Source: Brachionus plicatilis
Taxonomy: Eukaryota; Rotifera; Eurotatoria; Ploima; Brachionidae
Length of the DNA stretch: 64,000 bases
NCBI GenBank assembly: GCA_010279815.1
Contig: QEOQ01000519.1
Coordinates: forward strand, 254,171 to 318,170
Direction: 5' to 3'
Part shown: one piece after another, positions 10,906-24,621 of the stretch
Position numbering within the stretch: position 1 is the first letter of the stretch
Layout: each line of letters opens with the position of its first letter
Made by a program: the position numbers and the translations under genes
Notes under the pieces: generated by a model
Databases searched by the model: none
Seen by the model: the letters and a program-made list of their open reading frames with translations, nothing else
What the model was told of the DNA's origin: nothing

Positions 10906-11889
10906 CTCCATTCTCTGAGGTTTTTAGAAGTACAGTACAAAAGAACAGAACAAAATGATAAAAAATTGAATAATTTTTTTGCTAAAAGTTTAAAATTAGT
11001 TCCGTAAATACAACATGTTGCATCAATTGTCAAAGTCTGCTAATGACGTGCAAAATCTGTTAAATGCAATATACTTGAACAGATTGAAATCTATTTTCTG
11101 CTAAATTTGTAGAGTTTTGCAGACCTTGATAGCTGATGTAACTTAGAAATTTGCATAATGTCGTAATCACGAAACTAATTTTAAACTTATATAAAAAAAG
11201 TTTTTTATATATTTTTTGCTTCTGTTCTTTTTATTATTTTGTATTGAATTTTACAAAACCATTCTCTCAATCTTCTGAAAGTCCTTTTGGAAAATTAACT
11301 CGGATTTCTGGTCTCAAAAAGGCTTTGACCATTTTTTTGATGCATAAATAAAGTCAATAATCTGAAACCTCAGTGTTTTTTTGCAAAAGACGGATTTGGT
11401 GAAATTTGATAAAGCCAACGCAAAAAAAATTATGGTTATCAATCATTTATTAAGTGTTTCCTTTTTTTAATTTTATTATTAATTAAAATTTAGCATAGTT
11501 TGTAAAATAAGAAGAGTTAAACAAAGAGCAAATGAAAATGAGCGCTTTGAAGTACATTAAAAAAATTTATTTAGAAAGTAATAAAAAGTCACTCACTAAA
11601 ATTTAGTAGTGTAAAATTTAAATTGAGCCTCTCCAAAACTGAATATTTTTTTATTCTTTTTATTTAATTTTCTATAAACTGAAATTTAAATAAATAACAT
11701 TTATTTTCATATTTTGTTCATATAACTTTTAACAATTTTTTTGGGTTTAGTTCATAAATGAAATTTCGCTAACGCATCTATTTGAAGATTTTGTATTTAA
11801 AACTAAAATTTGGTCGTCCGCAAGACAACATTTTGCATATTTTGCTACATCATTTAATTCGAGCCATTTAAATTTTATGTAAAATAAAC

Positions 11890-11950
11890 ATTTTATTATT
11901 TATTTGTTTATTTTATCTGGCGGAGATAAAGCTCCTTCAGATTAAAAAAA
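11890..11950 (-). repeat. Retroelement 3'-tail-like sequence
   Basis: On the minus strand it reads ctgaaggagctttatctccg, then cagataaaataaacaaataa. This resembles the sequence at 30885-30955 (minus strand), which also has a tgaaggag...ctc stem-loop followed by AATAAA-type sequence. It is probably the 3' end of a non-LTR element. Confidence 0.4.
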
Positions 11951-13576
11951 AAACAAAATAATATATAATAATATAAAATAACATAAAATATAGGAAAATT
12001 AAAATAGAAAAATTATGCTACTTTTATCTTTTAGACGTGTCGTCAGTGTATTGTTTGTCTGCTCCTTGTGTTATCATTCTAAATCAATGCTTCTCTTTCC
12101 ACATTATATACTTCCTGGCATGTTGTCACATCAAATTGAGTCACATATGAAACAAATAAATCTGATTAAAAAATTTAAAATTAAATTTAATATGGCAAAT
12201 TATTAATTTTAAAAAAATTCAAAAAATAAAATTATAATTTTTTTTATCTATCTCGAGCAAAATCCCATTCCATAAAATTAAAAAAAAATTTTAACCTTAT
12301 TAAGCTAAAATAGCATAAAAAATCAAATACTGTCTCAGTATTTAAGTTAATTTTTAATTATTCCATTAATTAAGTCATTAAATTAAGATTAGTTTGATTA
12401 CACAATAATTAGTTTTAATTGTATTTTTACTATTATGAAATAAAGTGAATTGAAAAATTTTAAGAGATAATTTTCCTGCTGTCATAACAAATTCGATTAT
12501 ATCTTTCGATTATGAAATTTGTTTAAACAAAAGATATTAAAAATTAGCAGGAATTAAAACACCTTTATTATGTAAATTTAGGTTTTTACTATTGGAGATG
12601 TATTGACTTTGCAGGGGATGATCGCTCAGATAAAATATCAAAGTCTATCTTAATCGCCTTTAAAAAATATAATCTCAAAACAAAATCTTCAAGAATAATG
12701 TTTGCGAAAGGTTTGTTCATTCGATAAACAAAAATAAAACATTAGATAACAAAAATTTCTAAAATAAAACCTGTTAATTTATTTCTTATAAATTCAAAAT
12801 ATCTTTAAATAAACTATTTTACAAAAGTGTCCATTTTAACAAATAAACCACCAGGTAACAAGATTTGTGTTTGTAAAAATTTATCGCTTTCACCTAAAAT
12901 TCTAGGGTGTCACCTGAAAATGATAGCATGGTCATTTCAAAATAAAAACTAATGCTCTGAAAAAAATTTAAGAAAATTCATCGAAAATGTTTAATTAATT
13001 CATTTTTTTTATTTTTATGAATTAAGACTCTTAAAAGAAAAAAATAATTTGAGCAATTTATGATCTTCGTTCAGAAAATTCGGCAAAGAGCAAAAAACGT
13101 GAGTATTTGTTAATTACAGATTAGATGTTTACATTGATAGACAGTCAATGTATGACATAAATTTTGAAAGCTAATACTGACACTGAAGGTTTAGGTTGAC
13201 AGATTAGCAGCTTGAGTATTGTATTTTTTCTTTGATCATCAAAACAAGATCAATAACCAGACCGATTTCAAATATTTACGTACTTAAAATATTTTAGCCT
13301 ATTTAAGCCGGATTATGCAAGACAGTTATTCTAGATTTATTTGCCCGGAAAAATTGTCTGTTAAATAATTTAAAAAATTCCTGTTAACACCTTATTTTGA
13401 CAAATTGAGTTACTTAATCTTAACCATGCAAAATTTTAATTTAACTCAGAATTTTTCTCCCACAATTTGACAAGACTGTTACAATTTAGTGTTGTTACAG
13501 AGAATTGTAACTAATTGAAAAAATGCTATTTTTTTAATCAAATTAACTTTAGATTCAACCCAATCGAGATCTAAAC

Positions 13577-13584
13577 TATAAATA
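13577..13584 (+). promoter_or_regulatory. TATA box of the SH2 gene
   Basis: TATAAATA lies 52 bp before the start codon, so transcription would begin near 13608-13612 and leave a 5' UTR of about 25 bases. The spacing is right for a core promoter, which supports the single-exon model. Confidence 0.65.
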
Positions 13585-13635
13585 CTTAGTCAAACTTCCG
13601 GACAGAAACATAATCCAGTTCAATTCCAGAACAAA

Positions 13636-14181
13636 ATGAAGCAATCATTCATCCAAAAGTTAAAAATTAAGTTTAAATCTGATCAAAGTCAAAATGTCCA
13701 AGCTGAAAAGTTGCCAGTATGGTTCGTGGACAGCATGACTCGAGATCAAGCCGAACAATTGCTTATGCCTAAAGAAATTGGCTTGTTTGTAGTCCGCCGG
13801 AGTGAGTCAATGACTGATTGTTATGTTCTCTCTGTCAAAGTTCCCAAATACATGAACTCAAACCAAGTATCGCACTTTCTGATTATTAAAAGCAAAAAAG
13901 GATTTTTCATCAAAGGATCCATGCATAAACAATTCCAAGATATTAAATCTCTGGTCACACATTGTTCGTTTATGCGTGATCTAATTCCGATATGCTTGAA
14001 TTTAGATTATTACAACGAAAATAAACGAAAATTCAATGAATTTATTTACTATTTTAATAGTACTACATCACTTGATTCATTGTCTAGTTCTCATTCTGAT
14101 TTTTCAGATTTAAATGAGCTAGATATTCCACCCTCTAATTCTACATCGAAATCAAGTGGTTGCTTTGATGATAGTTTTTAA
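13636..14181 (+). CDS. Small SH2-only protein, 181 aa, single exon
   Basis: SH2 domains bind phosphotyrosine peptides in signalling. The domain spans about residues 28-125. It opens with VWFVDSMTRDQAEQLL (conserved Trp and the alpha-A helix), followed by GLFVVRRSES, where Arg54 is the FLVRES arginine that binds phosphate, then CYVLSVKVP, SHFLIIKS with His80 at the beta-D4 position, and DIKSLVTHCS. No kinase, SH3 or PH domain is present. The N-terminus (residues 1-27) is basic. The C-terminus (about 140-181) is Ser/Thr/Asp-rich, disordered, with a Cys-Phe-Asp-Asp end, and could carry phosphorylation sites. The start is the first ATG after a TATA box, and a poly(A) signal follows. It is most likely a stand-alone adaptor. 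I could not assign it to a named family. Confidence 0.85.
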   Translation: MKQSFIQKLKIKFKSDQSQNVQAEKLPVWFVDSMTRDQAEQLLMPKEIGLFVVRRSESMTDCYVLSVKVPKYMNSNQVSHFLIIKSKKGFFIKGSMHKQFQDIKSLVTHCSFMRDLIPICLNLDYYNENKRKFNEFIYYFNSTTSLDSLSSSHSDFSDLNELDIPPSNSTSKSSGCFDDSF

Positions 14182-14255
14182 AAAATATTGTTATTATTTT
14201 TTTCTATTAATTTTTTTTAATAATTCAATCCATTTTATTTATTGATTTTATATTG

Positions 14256-14261
14256 AATAAA
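14256..14261 (+). terminator. Polyadenylation signal of the SH2 gene
   Basis: AATAAA 75 bp after the stop codon at 14181. Confidence 0.6.
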
Positions 14262-14269
14262 AATATTTC

Positions 14270-15265
14270 TACAAATTAAATATTATTTTCAATTTTCTTA
14301 CGGTTTAAAATAAATATCTTTATTTATAAAATACGAATTTTTATTTTCATTTCACTCTGGTAAGGCAGAATAAATTCGCATCAATTTTTTTTTTATTAAG
14401 AATTTTTTTACAATTTTCTATAATTGATTCGGAAAGAGAATTTAAAGAGTTTTGTTGAAAGAATCGAGACTCAACACGATACATCAATTCATCTAGAGCT
14501 AGATAGAGTGCAAAAATAGAGAAATAGATAACGTCCTTTTTGGAGTTAAGAAGTTCATTAAATTTTTAAAGAATTTAGGAACAAAACATCAGATAATTTT
14601 AAGACTAATAAAGATGAAAGGAATCAATATATCATAAAAGAAGAAAGAAAAAAAAATAAATCAGATAATAATAAAGAAAAAAATTTAATTTAAAAAATAA
14701 AATATTTTTTACATTTTTACTAAATTCTACGTAATTATAAGGGATAACAATAAATGCAAAATTTTCGATGAAAAAATTAATGATACAAAATGCCTCTAAC
14801 ATGTTTTTCTTTGTTCAGACTGAATGCTTATTTGTAACATTCGTCTAATTAGTATTACAAAGTTCAGATTTTTATAAGATTTTGGCAGAAATTAATAAAA
14901 TTTACCTGAAAAAAGGAAATTTTCAATAAAATTTAAATAGAATAATTGATATTTTTTCATTAAATTTATTTAGAAAATAAAAATTGAAAAATTTAATGAC
15001 TCAAATTTAAATTCTTAAAAAAATATTCTTTTTGAAATTAATCAAGCAAATAGGGTTATATATAAATTAAAATTTTAAAATTTTTATGAATTAATTTAAA
15101 AAAATGTAATTCTAAGATAAATATTATTATAAGACAAAATCAGCTCATCAAAAAATCAGCTTTGGAATTTCTAATCAAAATTCTAAGAGACTAAGGTTTG
15201 AATTATTATTTTGAATTTGAGATGCAAATATTTTTATTTAGTAATGTTCTAAACTTAAAAGCTTA
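14270..15265. other. AT-rich spacer, nothing recognised
   Basis: No frame, RNA gene or convincing repeat is seen. Confidence 0.5.
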
Positions 15266-16263
15266 TGGTAACCTAGTCTAACCGGGTGACCATATTTTTT
15301 TTTATTGCTTATTTCTCACCCATTTTGTTCAAAAACTTCAAAAATAGTCACCCAATTTTCCCGAATTTTTTGAGTAACCCCTTTAGCTCCGCGGTTAATT
15401 ATGTGAGGTCCAAAAGGGTTAAAGCGGTTAACCCGATTACACCTAAAATTGTATACAATTAGCCCGAAATTTAACCCCAAAAAAAGAATTTTAACCCTTT
15501 TAACCCATTTGACATTTAGGAAGAAAATTTTTTGAATTTTTTAATAAAATTATTTAATTCATTTAATTTAATTTATTCGAAACAGAACAAAGGTGAGTTT
15601 TAACGAATTCAAAAAAAAGTGAAAGTTAATCTTTACAATCATCACATAAAAATTCTTTTTTTGTTTTTTTTTTTTAATTCTTTTGAAAACAACTAAAACA
15701 AACCCAATTTGAGCACTTTTCACAAGATAACCATTTTGGCGTGTTTTCTTTCTCTTCAGCCATCTTTGTTTCACATTAGCTACACAATATTTCGGATTCT
15801 GATAAGTTATCATTTTAATCTGGTGTTAATTTGCTTTCAACAAGCTTTCGTGGTCGTCCTCTTCCTCTTCCAGTTCCTTTTTTAAAAAAACCCCATTAGA
15901 TGAAGCCCTAAGGACATTTCCTAAAATTCTAAAAAAATTCTCTTAGATACTTTAGCATGTGCTGAATCTAACAAGCGAAATAGGTGAGAGCTTAAGTATT
16001 ACCTAGGGCCTTAAAGCACCCTTCTCCCGAATCACTAATTCGAGGCTTTTTCACCTCATTAGGCGTAGTCGAACTTTAAGAGAAAAAAAAGCATATAACG
16101 ATTTTTTTTTTAAATATTTCACACATATCATTCGATTTCTCTCCTCGAGTTCTACATATCAAGATATTTTTTAGGTAGTAGCTTTAAAAATGAAGGAGAT
16201 ATAGGGGTTTTTCAAATTCGTTCACCCTATTAACCCATAACCCCTTTAGACTAGGTTACCATA
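15266..16263 (-). mobile_element. Decayed DNA element with inverted ends and a zinc-finger/AT-hook relic
   Basis: The left end (atggtaacctagtctaa, 15266 on) is inverted at the right end (ttagactaggttaccat, to about 16263). Just inside both ends are accc-rich words such as ttaaccc and aacccctttag. On the minus strand, broken frames between about 15880 and 15600 encode KGTGRGRGRPRKL, an AT-hook-like basic stretch, and then PKWLSCEKCSNWVCFSCF, a C-x2-C...C-x2-C zinc-finger-like remnant; stops and frameshifts separate them. AT-hook plus PHD/zinc-finger ends are common in transposon-encoded proteins of invertebrates. The family is not assigned. Confidence 0.55.
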
Positions 16264-16521
16264 TTGGGTTTAAATTTTTGAATATTTTTTATATTTGAAT
16301 TTTAATGAGTGTTTAACAGCTATTTATTTTAAAAATGAACATTTTTTTTAAAATACAAATTAAGCTTATTATAGCTTTCAACACTTGGTTTCTATAGTAA
16401 CACTTTGAAAAAAACTTAACACAAATAACGTATAGTTACTATGTTTAAAAAAATAACTTTTGAATTTTGAAAATTGAACAAAAATAAAGATTATAAAAAA
16501 AATAAGATAAAATAAATCAAA

Positions 16522-19500
16522 ATGGAATCTGATCCACGATATCAGTGGTTAGAGAAACGAATAGCTTCTTGTTTAAATCCTAAACGAGAAGCTCTAGTTA
16601 ATTTCATTGAAAATGAAGACAACAAGTATCTATTTAATTAATTCCAATTTATAAATCTTAATCAACTTTATTCTAAAAGACTTATTGTTATGGAATTTTT
16701 AAACAATGAAGATGTCAAGCAACTCTACATTTATGCCAAGTCTCCGACGCATCTGATCGCTTCTCGTGCTTGCACCACTGAGAAAAGTTCAGACAAGGGA
16801 ATTTTTTTTCTAAAAATTTCCAATACTTCAAAACTTACTCCGGAAACCATGAGTAAACTTCTTCTCTAAAAATTAATTTCATTTTTTACAACCTGATCAT
16901 ATCAGATAACCAAGTGACTTATTTTGAGTCATCGAACAGAATTTTGGAGCACATGGACCTAATGACTCGTGAAGTGTTCATGCCACTTTTATGTGTTGAG
17001 GACAATAGTGACAAACTAATGGACTTAATGCATCGAATTATGTCCCAAGTGGCTGTAGCTCAGTCTCATATCGAAGACTCGGTCTCACTTCCACTTCCAG
17101 CTCTAAATGTTTTAGCATTAGCAGCCACAAATCCCAATAGGCGTCTATCAGTGCTTCACATTCTAGAAACCACTCTGATTAATTGGCAAAAATTGATCAA
17201 ATCAACCCTTAAACAGCAACCAGACATTTCAAATTCGAATTCAAATTTTTATACCAAAGACGAAATTAAGCTTTGGACTTCTTGCATTAATAAACTTAAT
17301 AATTTATTAGTTCAATTAGACGCACCTCATGTCAAAGACATTCTGATCAATTTGGAAAATAATAACAGTGCTTATTTACAGCCATTTAATTCTATTAAGT
17401 CTGAAATTAAATTAGCCATAAAATCGGCTGAAGTAAATCTAAGATACATTAGCACTTTAACTCCGTGGGTGCACAAGATCAAAATTGCCAATTTAGTTGA
17501 CGAGTCACAGTATCTTTTTACTGGACTTTTTCATACTTTACTTTTAATTTGGCAAAATTCAAAATATTACCACATGAAAGAAAGATTTGCGCATATGCTT
17601 TCATTTTTGTCAAACGAAATTGTCTATGTTTCCAAGAATGTGGTCGGAAACAATATTTTAGATGATCCATTGAGAGTAAAATTAATTTTTTTCTTAAAAA
17701 ATGATTTTAATAATAATTTTAAATAAACAAATTTTTTAAATAATTAATTTTTTTATAAAGTCATATGCTAAGCTGAAAGAAGCATTGAGAATATGTGCCA
17801 TGTTTAGAGGAACTTATCTAGATTTCAAAGAAAAGGCCGATGCATTAAACTCTAAATTTCACAAGCTGGAAAAAAAGTAGCTGAAAATTAACTTTTTGAA
17901 TTGTATTTTCAATTTAAAATTTTTTTAAGAATTGATTTTAACGAAAAAGACATTTGGTGGGTTCAGTTTTACTCGGCTAATCGCCAAAGTATGAACGACG
18001 ACGATGACTATGAAGTAATGAGGGAACACAGTCCATGGCCGAGAAGAAATCATCCTTGTTTTTACTATCTAAATGTGTTCATGGAAAGATGCAATGATGT
18101 GCTTGAATTGGTACAGACTATGAGACACTTTCAAATTTTGTCCAAAACAGTTTCTATCGGAGGCTCTGATAACATTAACATGGACTTTTTGGCTCAAGAA
18201 ATTCATGCTAAATATCAAAGAGCAATCAACGAATTTCAAAATAATGTTAAAGATGTCATGAATTTCGATAATCAAGAACAAAATTTTGAAGTGTCATTTT
18301 TTAACTTAAGAACAACAATAAAAGTAATTTATTATATTTTTTAAAAATAGATTTTTTTTAAATTTAATTAATAAAGGAATTGGAAAGGGAATTATCTAAA
18401 ATTTTAGATCTAAGCATTAAACACTGTACCACTATTGGTTCCAAACTTAGACTTTTAGAAGTGTTTGAAGGAGTACATGAAAGAGATGTCATTCAAGTAT
18501 GGTTTAATTATATCATAAAAAAACTTAAAATTTTAATTTTTTAAAAATTGAGAAAATTTTGAAGGAATCTAAAAAAAAGGGTTTATTTTAAAAATTTAAA
18601 AACAATACTATTAGTCACAATATTAATTTATAATTAAATGTAACATGGAATATTTTTAAATTTCTAGTAAGGAAAAAATTATTAAAGAAAAAATAAAAAC
18701 ACAGTTGGTCGTAATTCAAAGTCTGACCTAAGCATGAGTAAAAATATTCCTATAATTTTTTCAAAAATCATTTTTTATTAAGGCCTGACATTTTCATGTT
18801 ATTTTAAAGAGTTAATGTTAAAACGTCGTTTTTTCTGATTAAAAGTCAATTTAATGTATTATTCTTAAATTAAAAGTATTAGTTCTCACAAAATTCAATT
18901 AAATGTCTTTTGATCTATTGCACAGAGTCAAGTTAAAAAAAATATCACCAATTTATAAATAAATATTTTCAGTTAAAAAAATTAAAGAAATTAATTAAAC
19001 AAATAATTTTAAAGATAAAAAATAAAAAAATTTATACTTTTAATTTTACTTTTAATTTTTACAAATTTTTTTGATTCTTTTTTTGTAAGCTTACTCCTCT
19101 AAAATTTCCTAAATGAATGTCGCATGCATCAACTAACATCGAATAATTTATTTCTATAAGACTATTCACCTTTTGAACCGAAAGCAATTTCTAGAATGAT
19201 TCTTGTACATTATTAAAAGGAAATTGATAAAATCTTTTTATGAAATTTAATTTTTTCATAAAACAATTAATTAAATTTATTCTGGTTAATTATTCTTGAA
19301 GAAAATAATTAGTTAAAAGTTATATCTAGTCTAGTTAAGTCTAGTTATATCTAGTTATAGTTAGTCATTTTTTCTATTGACCTTTAATCAAAATAAATGA
19401 CTTTTTAATAAGCGTCCTTTTAAAAATTAGCTTAAATAAATTTTAATTTAAAATTAATATTACTAAAAATTTTTAATTTGTCTTCAACAGCACAAAAGAT

Positions 19501-22500
19501 TTAAAACTAACAGTTAAAAAAATTTTTTAAAGCTTCAAGGAATAGTTTTAGAAAAATTCAAATATTTAATTTTTAAGATCTATTATGAAAATTAAATTAA
19601 AAAAAATTAATTTTATCACAAAAAATTAGACTCATCTGTCATCTGAGTATGTCTGGTTAATGAACGAGATGCTTAAAGAGTTTAGCAATGTAAAACAATT
19701 GGCGAATAGCACTGAAGAAGTCCAATCCGTAATGCCCAATATTGTCAACAAGTGTTTCTGGTATCATGGCCTGGAACAGCGAATTAGAGTACCAATGGAA
19801 AAATTCAGTCATTTGTATCCGAATTTATTGCAAGGTGATCTTGGTTACAATTTAAGAGAAACTTACAAAAACACACTTGATATGATCGAAAAGTTTGTGT
19901 TAATACAATTTTTCATTATCTGATCTAATCAATTTTTAATTTTAGAAGTAAAAATGAGACTTTTAAAAAATGGGAATTATCTATTACAGAGTCTTTGACT
20001 GATAAACTACAACAAACAGTTTTGAAAAATTCCTCTCTTGATGAACTACTGGCCAAGAGACCAAGCTCAATAGAAGTCAATTTTGATTTTGATTTGGAAA
20101 AATTTCTCAAGGAAATTCACTATTTAGAAATGCCACCGTTTAATTTGGACCTTACTGATGTTCTAAAAGACAAATTTAGTCAATTAAATGATGAAAACAA
20201 GCTGAGACTATACGCAACTAGAATGCATTCAATTGCTGATAAATACAATTTAATCATGAAGAACATTCAAAACGAAGAACAACCTCTGTTTGAATTTCGT
20301 CTAGCCAAAATTGATAGTGTAAATTTTTCTAAAAAAATTTCAAAATTTAATTTAAAATAAAATTTCATTTTTTTAGATTGTCGAACAAGGGATTCTAAAT
20401 GTTACATGGAATACCGTAGAAATACCTGATTATATCGAAAATGCTCATTCGGTAATATGTACCGATGTTTACCAAAATTTGGAACTTTGTCAATCAAATT
20501 CAAAGGAAATTTACACAATAGTAAATGATTGGTGTGATTTTAAGTCAGATGTTTTTATGCAAAGAGACCTTAGCTTGAGCCAGGGGGCCAAAGAGCTTGA
20601 AGAAAAACAAATGTAGTTTTAAACACTTTTTTTAAAAAAAAAAACTTTTCTATTTGTATTAGGGAATTACACAACACTTTCAAAAAAGAAATAACAAGAG
20701 GCGGAAATAAGATTCATTTGTTGATTTCTTCGACCTTAGAGGCTGTTGGGATCAGCGAGGCATCGCCGGGCTGGCAAGAATATTTAAATTATATGAATGA
20801 AATAATTTTCAGCGGATTCAGAATATCCTCTTTGTCAAGTTTAAAAAATATGCTCAATTCAATGACTGATTCCGAAGTAAAATTAAATTTTTTGAAAATT
20901 ATTTTTGTTTAAGTTTCAATTTTTAAAGGAATTAAAGACTCCATTTGTTTGTATCAACCTTGAGCTCATCGACTCTAAATTGTTGTTCAATCCTCCATTA
21001 GATGAAAACAGCCATGTTAAAAATTTACAAGAAATTTTATTTGATTTTATAAATACGTTTATTTCACGTGGTAGTTACATGCAAGTTTTGGGAAAAAATA
21101 GAGTATAATTCTATTAAAAAATTTATTAAATTATTTAAATATTAAAAAAAAAATCTAGAATAATTATGATCAATTGGTGGCTCGCGATGAAGCTATCTAT
21201 GAAATGGTAAACAAAATAAATTCTTCGATTGAAAAAGCATGTAGTGACTGCAAGAAAATATTTGACTACTTTAATGGATTTAGTTTTTTGTGGACAGCGG
21301 ATATTCACGAAACATTTGTTAACTTTTTAAAAGGAATTGCTTCATTATCTAGATCGAAAAATCCACGACCACCGTCTAAAAATTTTATGAGCAATAGAAA
21401 TGTGGCAAAGTAATTTTAATTTAAAAATAAAATAAAAATTCTAAACATTTTTTTCAAGGAGTATTGCTTCGCTCGGAAGTGTTCTTACTCCAGAAGCAAT
21501 AGCAAATATAGAGCGAACATTTTTGTCTCCTTACTACCAAAGTATGTCTAAACAAGAAAAAGAAAACACGTCCACTCCACTATTAGAAGACTTTAATACT
21601 GAAATAGCAGTTTATGTGGTATAAATTTGAATTTAAATTAAAATTAAATTTTTGAAATTTTTTAACAAGAATGCTCAAGAAAAAATCAAAGTTTTACAAA
21701 GCTACCAAGATGTAGATTGGATAAGAGTCAAACTTCAGCCTACTATCGATGTTTTGATTACAATTACCAATAAACTTATTTGGAAATTTACTAGTTTTTT
21801 ATCTGACCAAGTAATTAATTGATTAATTTTTTAAATTAATTGTAACAAGAATCATCAATTTAAAAAAATATTAAAATTTTTTATTAATTTGAAAAAAAAA
21901 ATCTTGAATTCTCAATCTAATTGAATTTTTAAAGATAAAAACAACACTGAATGAGCTGGACCAATTCTTGAAAAGAATGGAGCCCGATATTGAAAAAATT
22001 ACAGGCGAAGAAAGAGATACTGCCACATTTATGAAAATCATGCGAATGTTCAATGAAGTTTCGTCCAAACAGCAGGAAATGGAAGTTAAATTTGAACTAA
22101 TGAAGCGAACATTGAACTTGCTTAAAAAGTACAAACGATTGGATGTCGTAGATTTGGAGGCCAAATTCAACAGTACCCCGGTCAGATGGACCAATTTAAA
22201 ATCCAAAGTTACTTTGGCAAAACAAAGACTTGGACCCACAATTCAAGAAGAATCAAAAATTATCATTGAAGTAATTTTTAAATTAAATTTTGTATATTTT
22301 TCTAATTTAAAATTTTCAGGATTTAAAAAAATTTTCAACAGTGATTAAAAATTTGTTAAATGATATACTGAGCTCGTATGTGTTTGACAGGGGATGCGAA
22401 TATGAGCGAGCATTTAAATTAATAGACTCATTTAATGAAAAATATGACAGTCTACAAAACCAAGCCGAAGATTTAAAGCAACTCCAGGAACTTCTTGAAT

Positions 22501-24621
22501 CCGATGTGGTAGATTTTGGAATTTTAATTCAATCAAAAGCAACTCTAATAATTCTAAAACAAACTTGGAAAACAATCAAGTTAGAATTTAAAAAAAATAA
22601 AATAATTAAATTTATTAAAAAATAAATTATTTCAGAGACATACGTTGCCGTCACAATGAATGGAAATCAATTAGATGGCAAAAAGTTAACATAAAATTGG
22701 CACAAGAGGAAACTGACAGACAATTAGAAATGCTCGAAAACTTGCCAGTGGAGGCTCATGTCTGGGACGCTTTTACTGGAACTGTAGCTGATATCAATAA
22801 CATAAAAGTGATCTTGTTTTTTTAATTTTTATATCTATGATTAAATTTTTTAAAATTTTAATTTTTAGAATTGCTTACCTATTATTGAAGAGATAGCTAA
22901 TCCGGCGATGAGAACAAGACATTGGAAGCAACTGATACGTATTTCAGGAGGAACTAATTTAGTCGATAATGAGACTTTGAAAATGCTCACATTTGGTCAA
23001 TTATTGGATTTAAATTTGCATGGCCATGTCGAAGAGGTTAAATATATTGTCCAAAAGGCTGTCAAAGATTTGAGTATCGAGCAAACTATTAAAACTTATG
23101 AAGAAATATGGTTGAGCAAAGTATTTAGTTTAAAAATTTATGTGTATCCGAGATCGGAATCATCAGATAAAATTTTAAATGAAGAAGATGTATTTTTGTA
23201 TTTTAATTGTTTAATTTAGTCTAAATTTTAATATTAAGGATAAATCATCTCATGACCGCAGATCATCACAATCTCGTATTGGAATGTTTCCTACAATGTC
23301 GACCAAAAGCACAAAACGTCTCAGTATTGGTTCATTACCACAATCTTTGATAGGAGTCGAACCTTTATCTGTAAAAAAATTTTTTTTGTTTCATTTTTTA
23401 AATTTTAATTGAAGGAAAACGATCCAGTTTATCTGTTTGAAAATGCAGAGCAACTTTTTGCCGAATTAGAACATCATCAAATAGTGCTTGAGGAGCTATT
23501 GCAAAATCAATCAGCAGGCTCCTTTTACGATGAAATAATTAAATGGCAGAATACATTGCAAAATATCGAAGCTATTTTGTATGAATGGAACAAGGTTCAG
23601 CTTAAATGGAAACGCCTGGAACCAGTAAATTGAGAATTTTATTCAAGATATTTTTATAAATAAAATTTTAGATTTATTCATCATACGAGATTCACACAAT
23701 CTTGCCACAAGATTCAACCAATTTTTACAAAACTGACAAAGACTTTAGAACACTGATGAAAGCCACACACAGAAATCCAAACATTCTTAAATGTTGTCAA
23801 CGAAAAAGTGAGTAAAATCATTCTTTAGCTGAATTTACTAAAAAAATAAACATTTAAAATAAAAAAATTTTTTTAGATATTCTAAATATTTTGAAGCATT
23901 TGCATCAGAACTTAGAAACATGCTATGAATCTTTGATCTGTGAAATGTCAAAAAAGCGATCTAAATGTCCCAGACTGTATTTATTGACTGACGAAGACAT
24001 GCTTGAAGTGTTGTGTTGTGGTTCGAATTTGGAGAGTTTGTCTGAGAATATTTGTCGAGTATTCAACGAGATAAAGGCAGTGGAAATAAGCGAAGTGGCA
24101 GGTGGAGAAAAAAAGATCACTGGTTGCTTTGGAAGAAATGATGAATTTTTTCAATTTAAAAATGTATTAATTAATTTTTACAAAAATCTGAAATATTTAC
24201 ACTACATGCATTTTTTTTAATTTCCATAGCCTGTTCCATTTAAAGGCGGAATCGAAGAATTTATCAATACAATTGAAAGTGCGGTACCAGAATCTCTAAA
24301 ATTTTTACTAGAACTTTCCCTCAACGGTAATCCGCCTCCATTTAACACAAATTCTGCAAAAAATGATCCAAAAGCTTCAGAAACTAAACTGCAATGTATT
24401 TTTTTAATGAAATCCATAATTTTTTAAATATTTAAATACATAATAGCTCAAAATCGGGCTCTTCCTTCGATCAATGAGACAAATGAGTTACCTTCAAGTC
24501 AATCGGTATTTTCCTGGTTATTCCAGCATACAGGGCAAATAATTGAACTAAGCTTGAGAATTTTAATAACTAATCAAATTGAACAATGTTTAAAAGAATC
24601 TAAAATTGAGGATCTTAAAGT
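16522..24621 (+). other. Dynein tail (DHC_N1/N2 region)
   Basis: About 24 exons encode the helical tail. Recognisable blocks are RILEHMDLMTREVFMPLL (about 16935), the helix-rich segment at 21936-22270 (EKITGEERDTATFMKIMRMF), and the linker-side blocks NPAMRTRHWKQLIRISGG (about 22890) and KAVKDLSIEQTIKTYEEIW (about 23060), which equal the conserved RERHW and KE-T...W motifs of all heavy chains. A 44-residue Ser/Arg-rich exon at about 23240-23369 (SSHDRRSSQSRIGMFPTMS) looks like an extra disordered insert between the linker blocks. Confidence 0.8.

Larger units (their letters stand above)
10116..13560. other. Long gene-free AT-rich region with repeats
   Basis: About 3.4 kb between the element with inverted ends and the SH2 gene. 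It contains the second copy of the dispersed repeat (10583-10752), a hairpin built from its tail (10733-10905), and a short LINE-tail-like sequence (11890-11950). Several frames of 60-80 codons (for example 10791-11033, 11151-11351, 12015-12206) are Phe/Leu/Lys/Ile-rich products of AT bias and were not accepted. Confidence 0.55.

Noticed and set aside
12015..12206. 63-codon plus frame with a hydrophobic start
   Set aside because: Could pass for a signal peptide, but the rest is Lys/Ile/Asn from AT bias and there is no promoter or poly(A) context.
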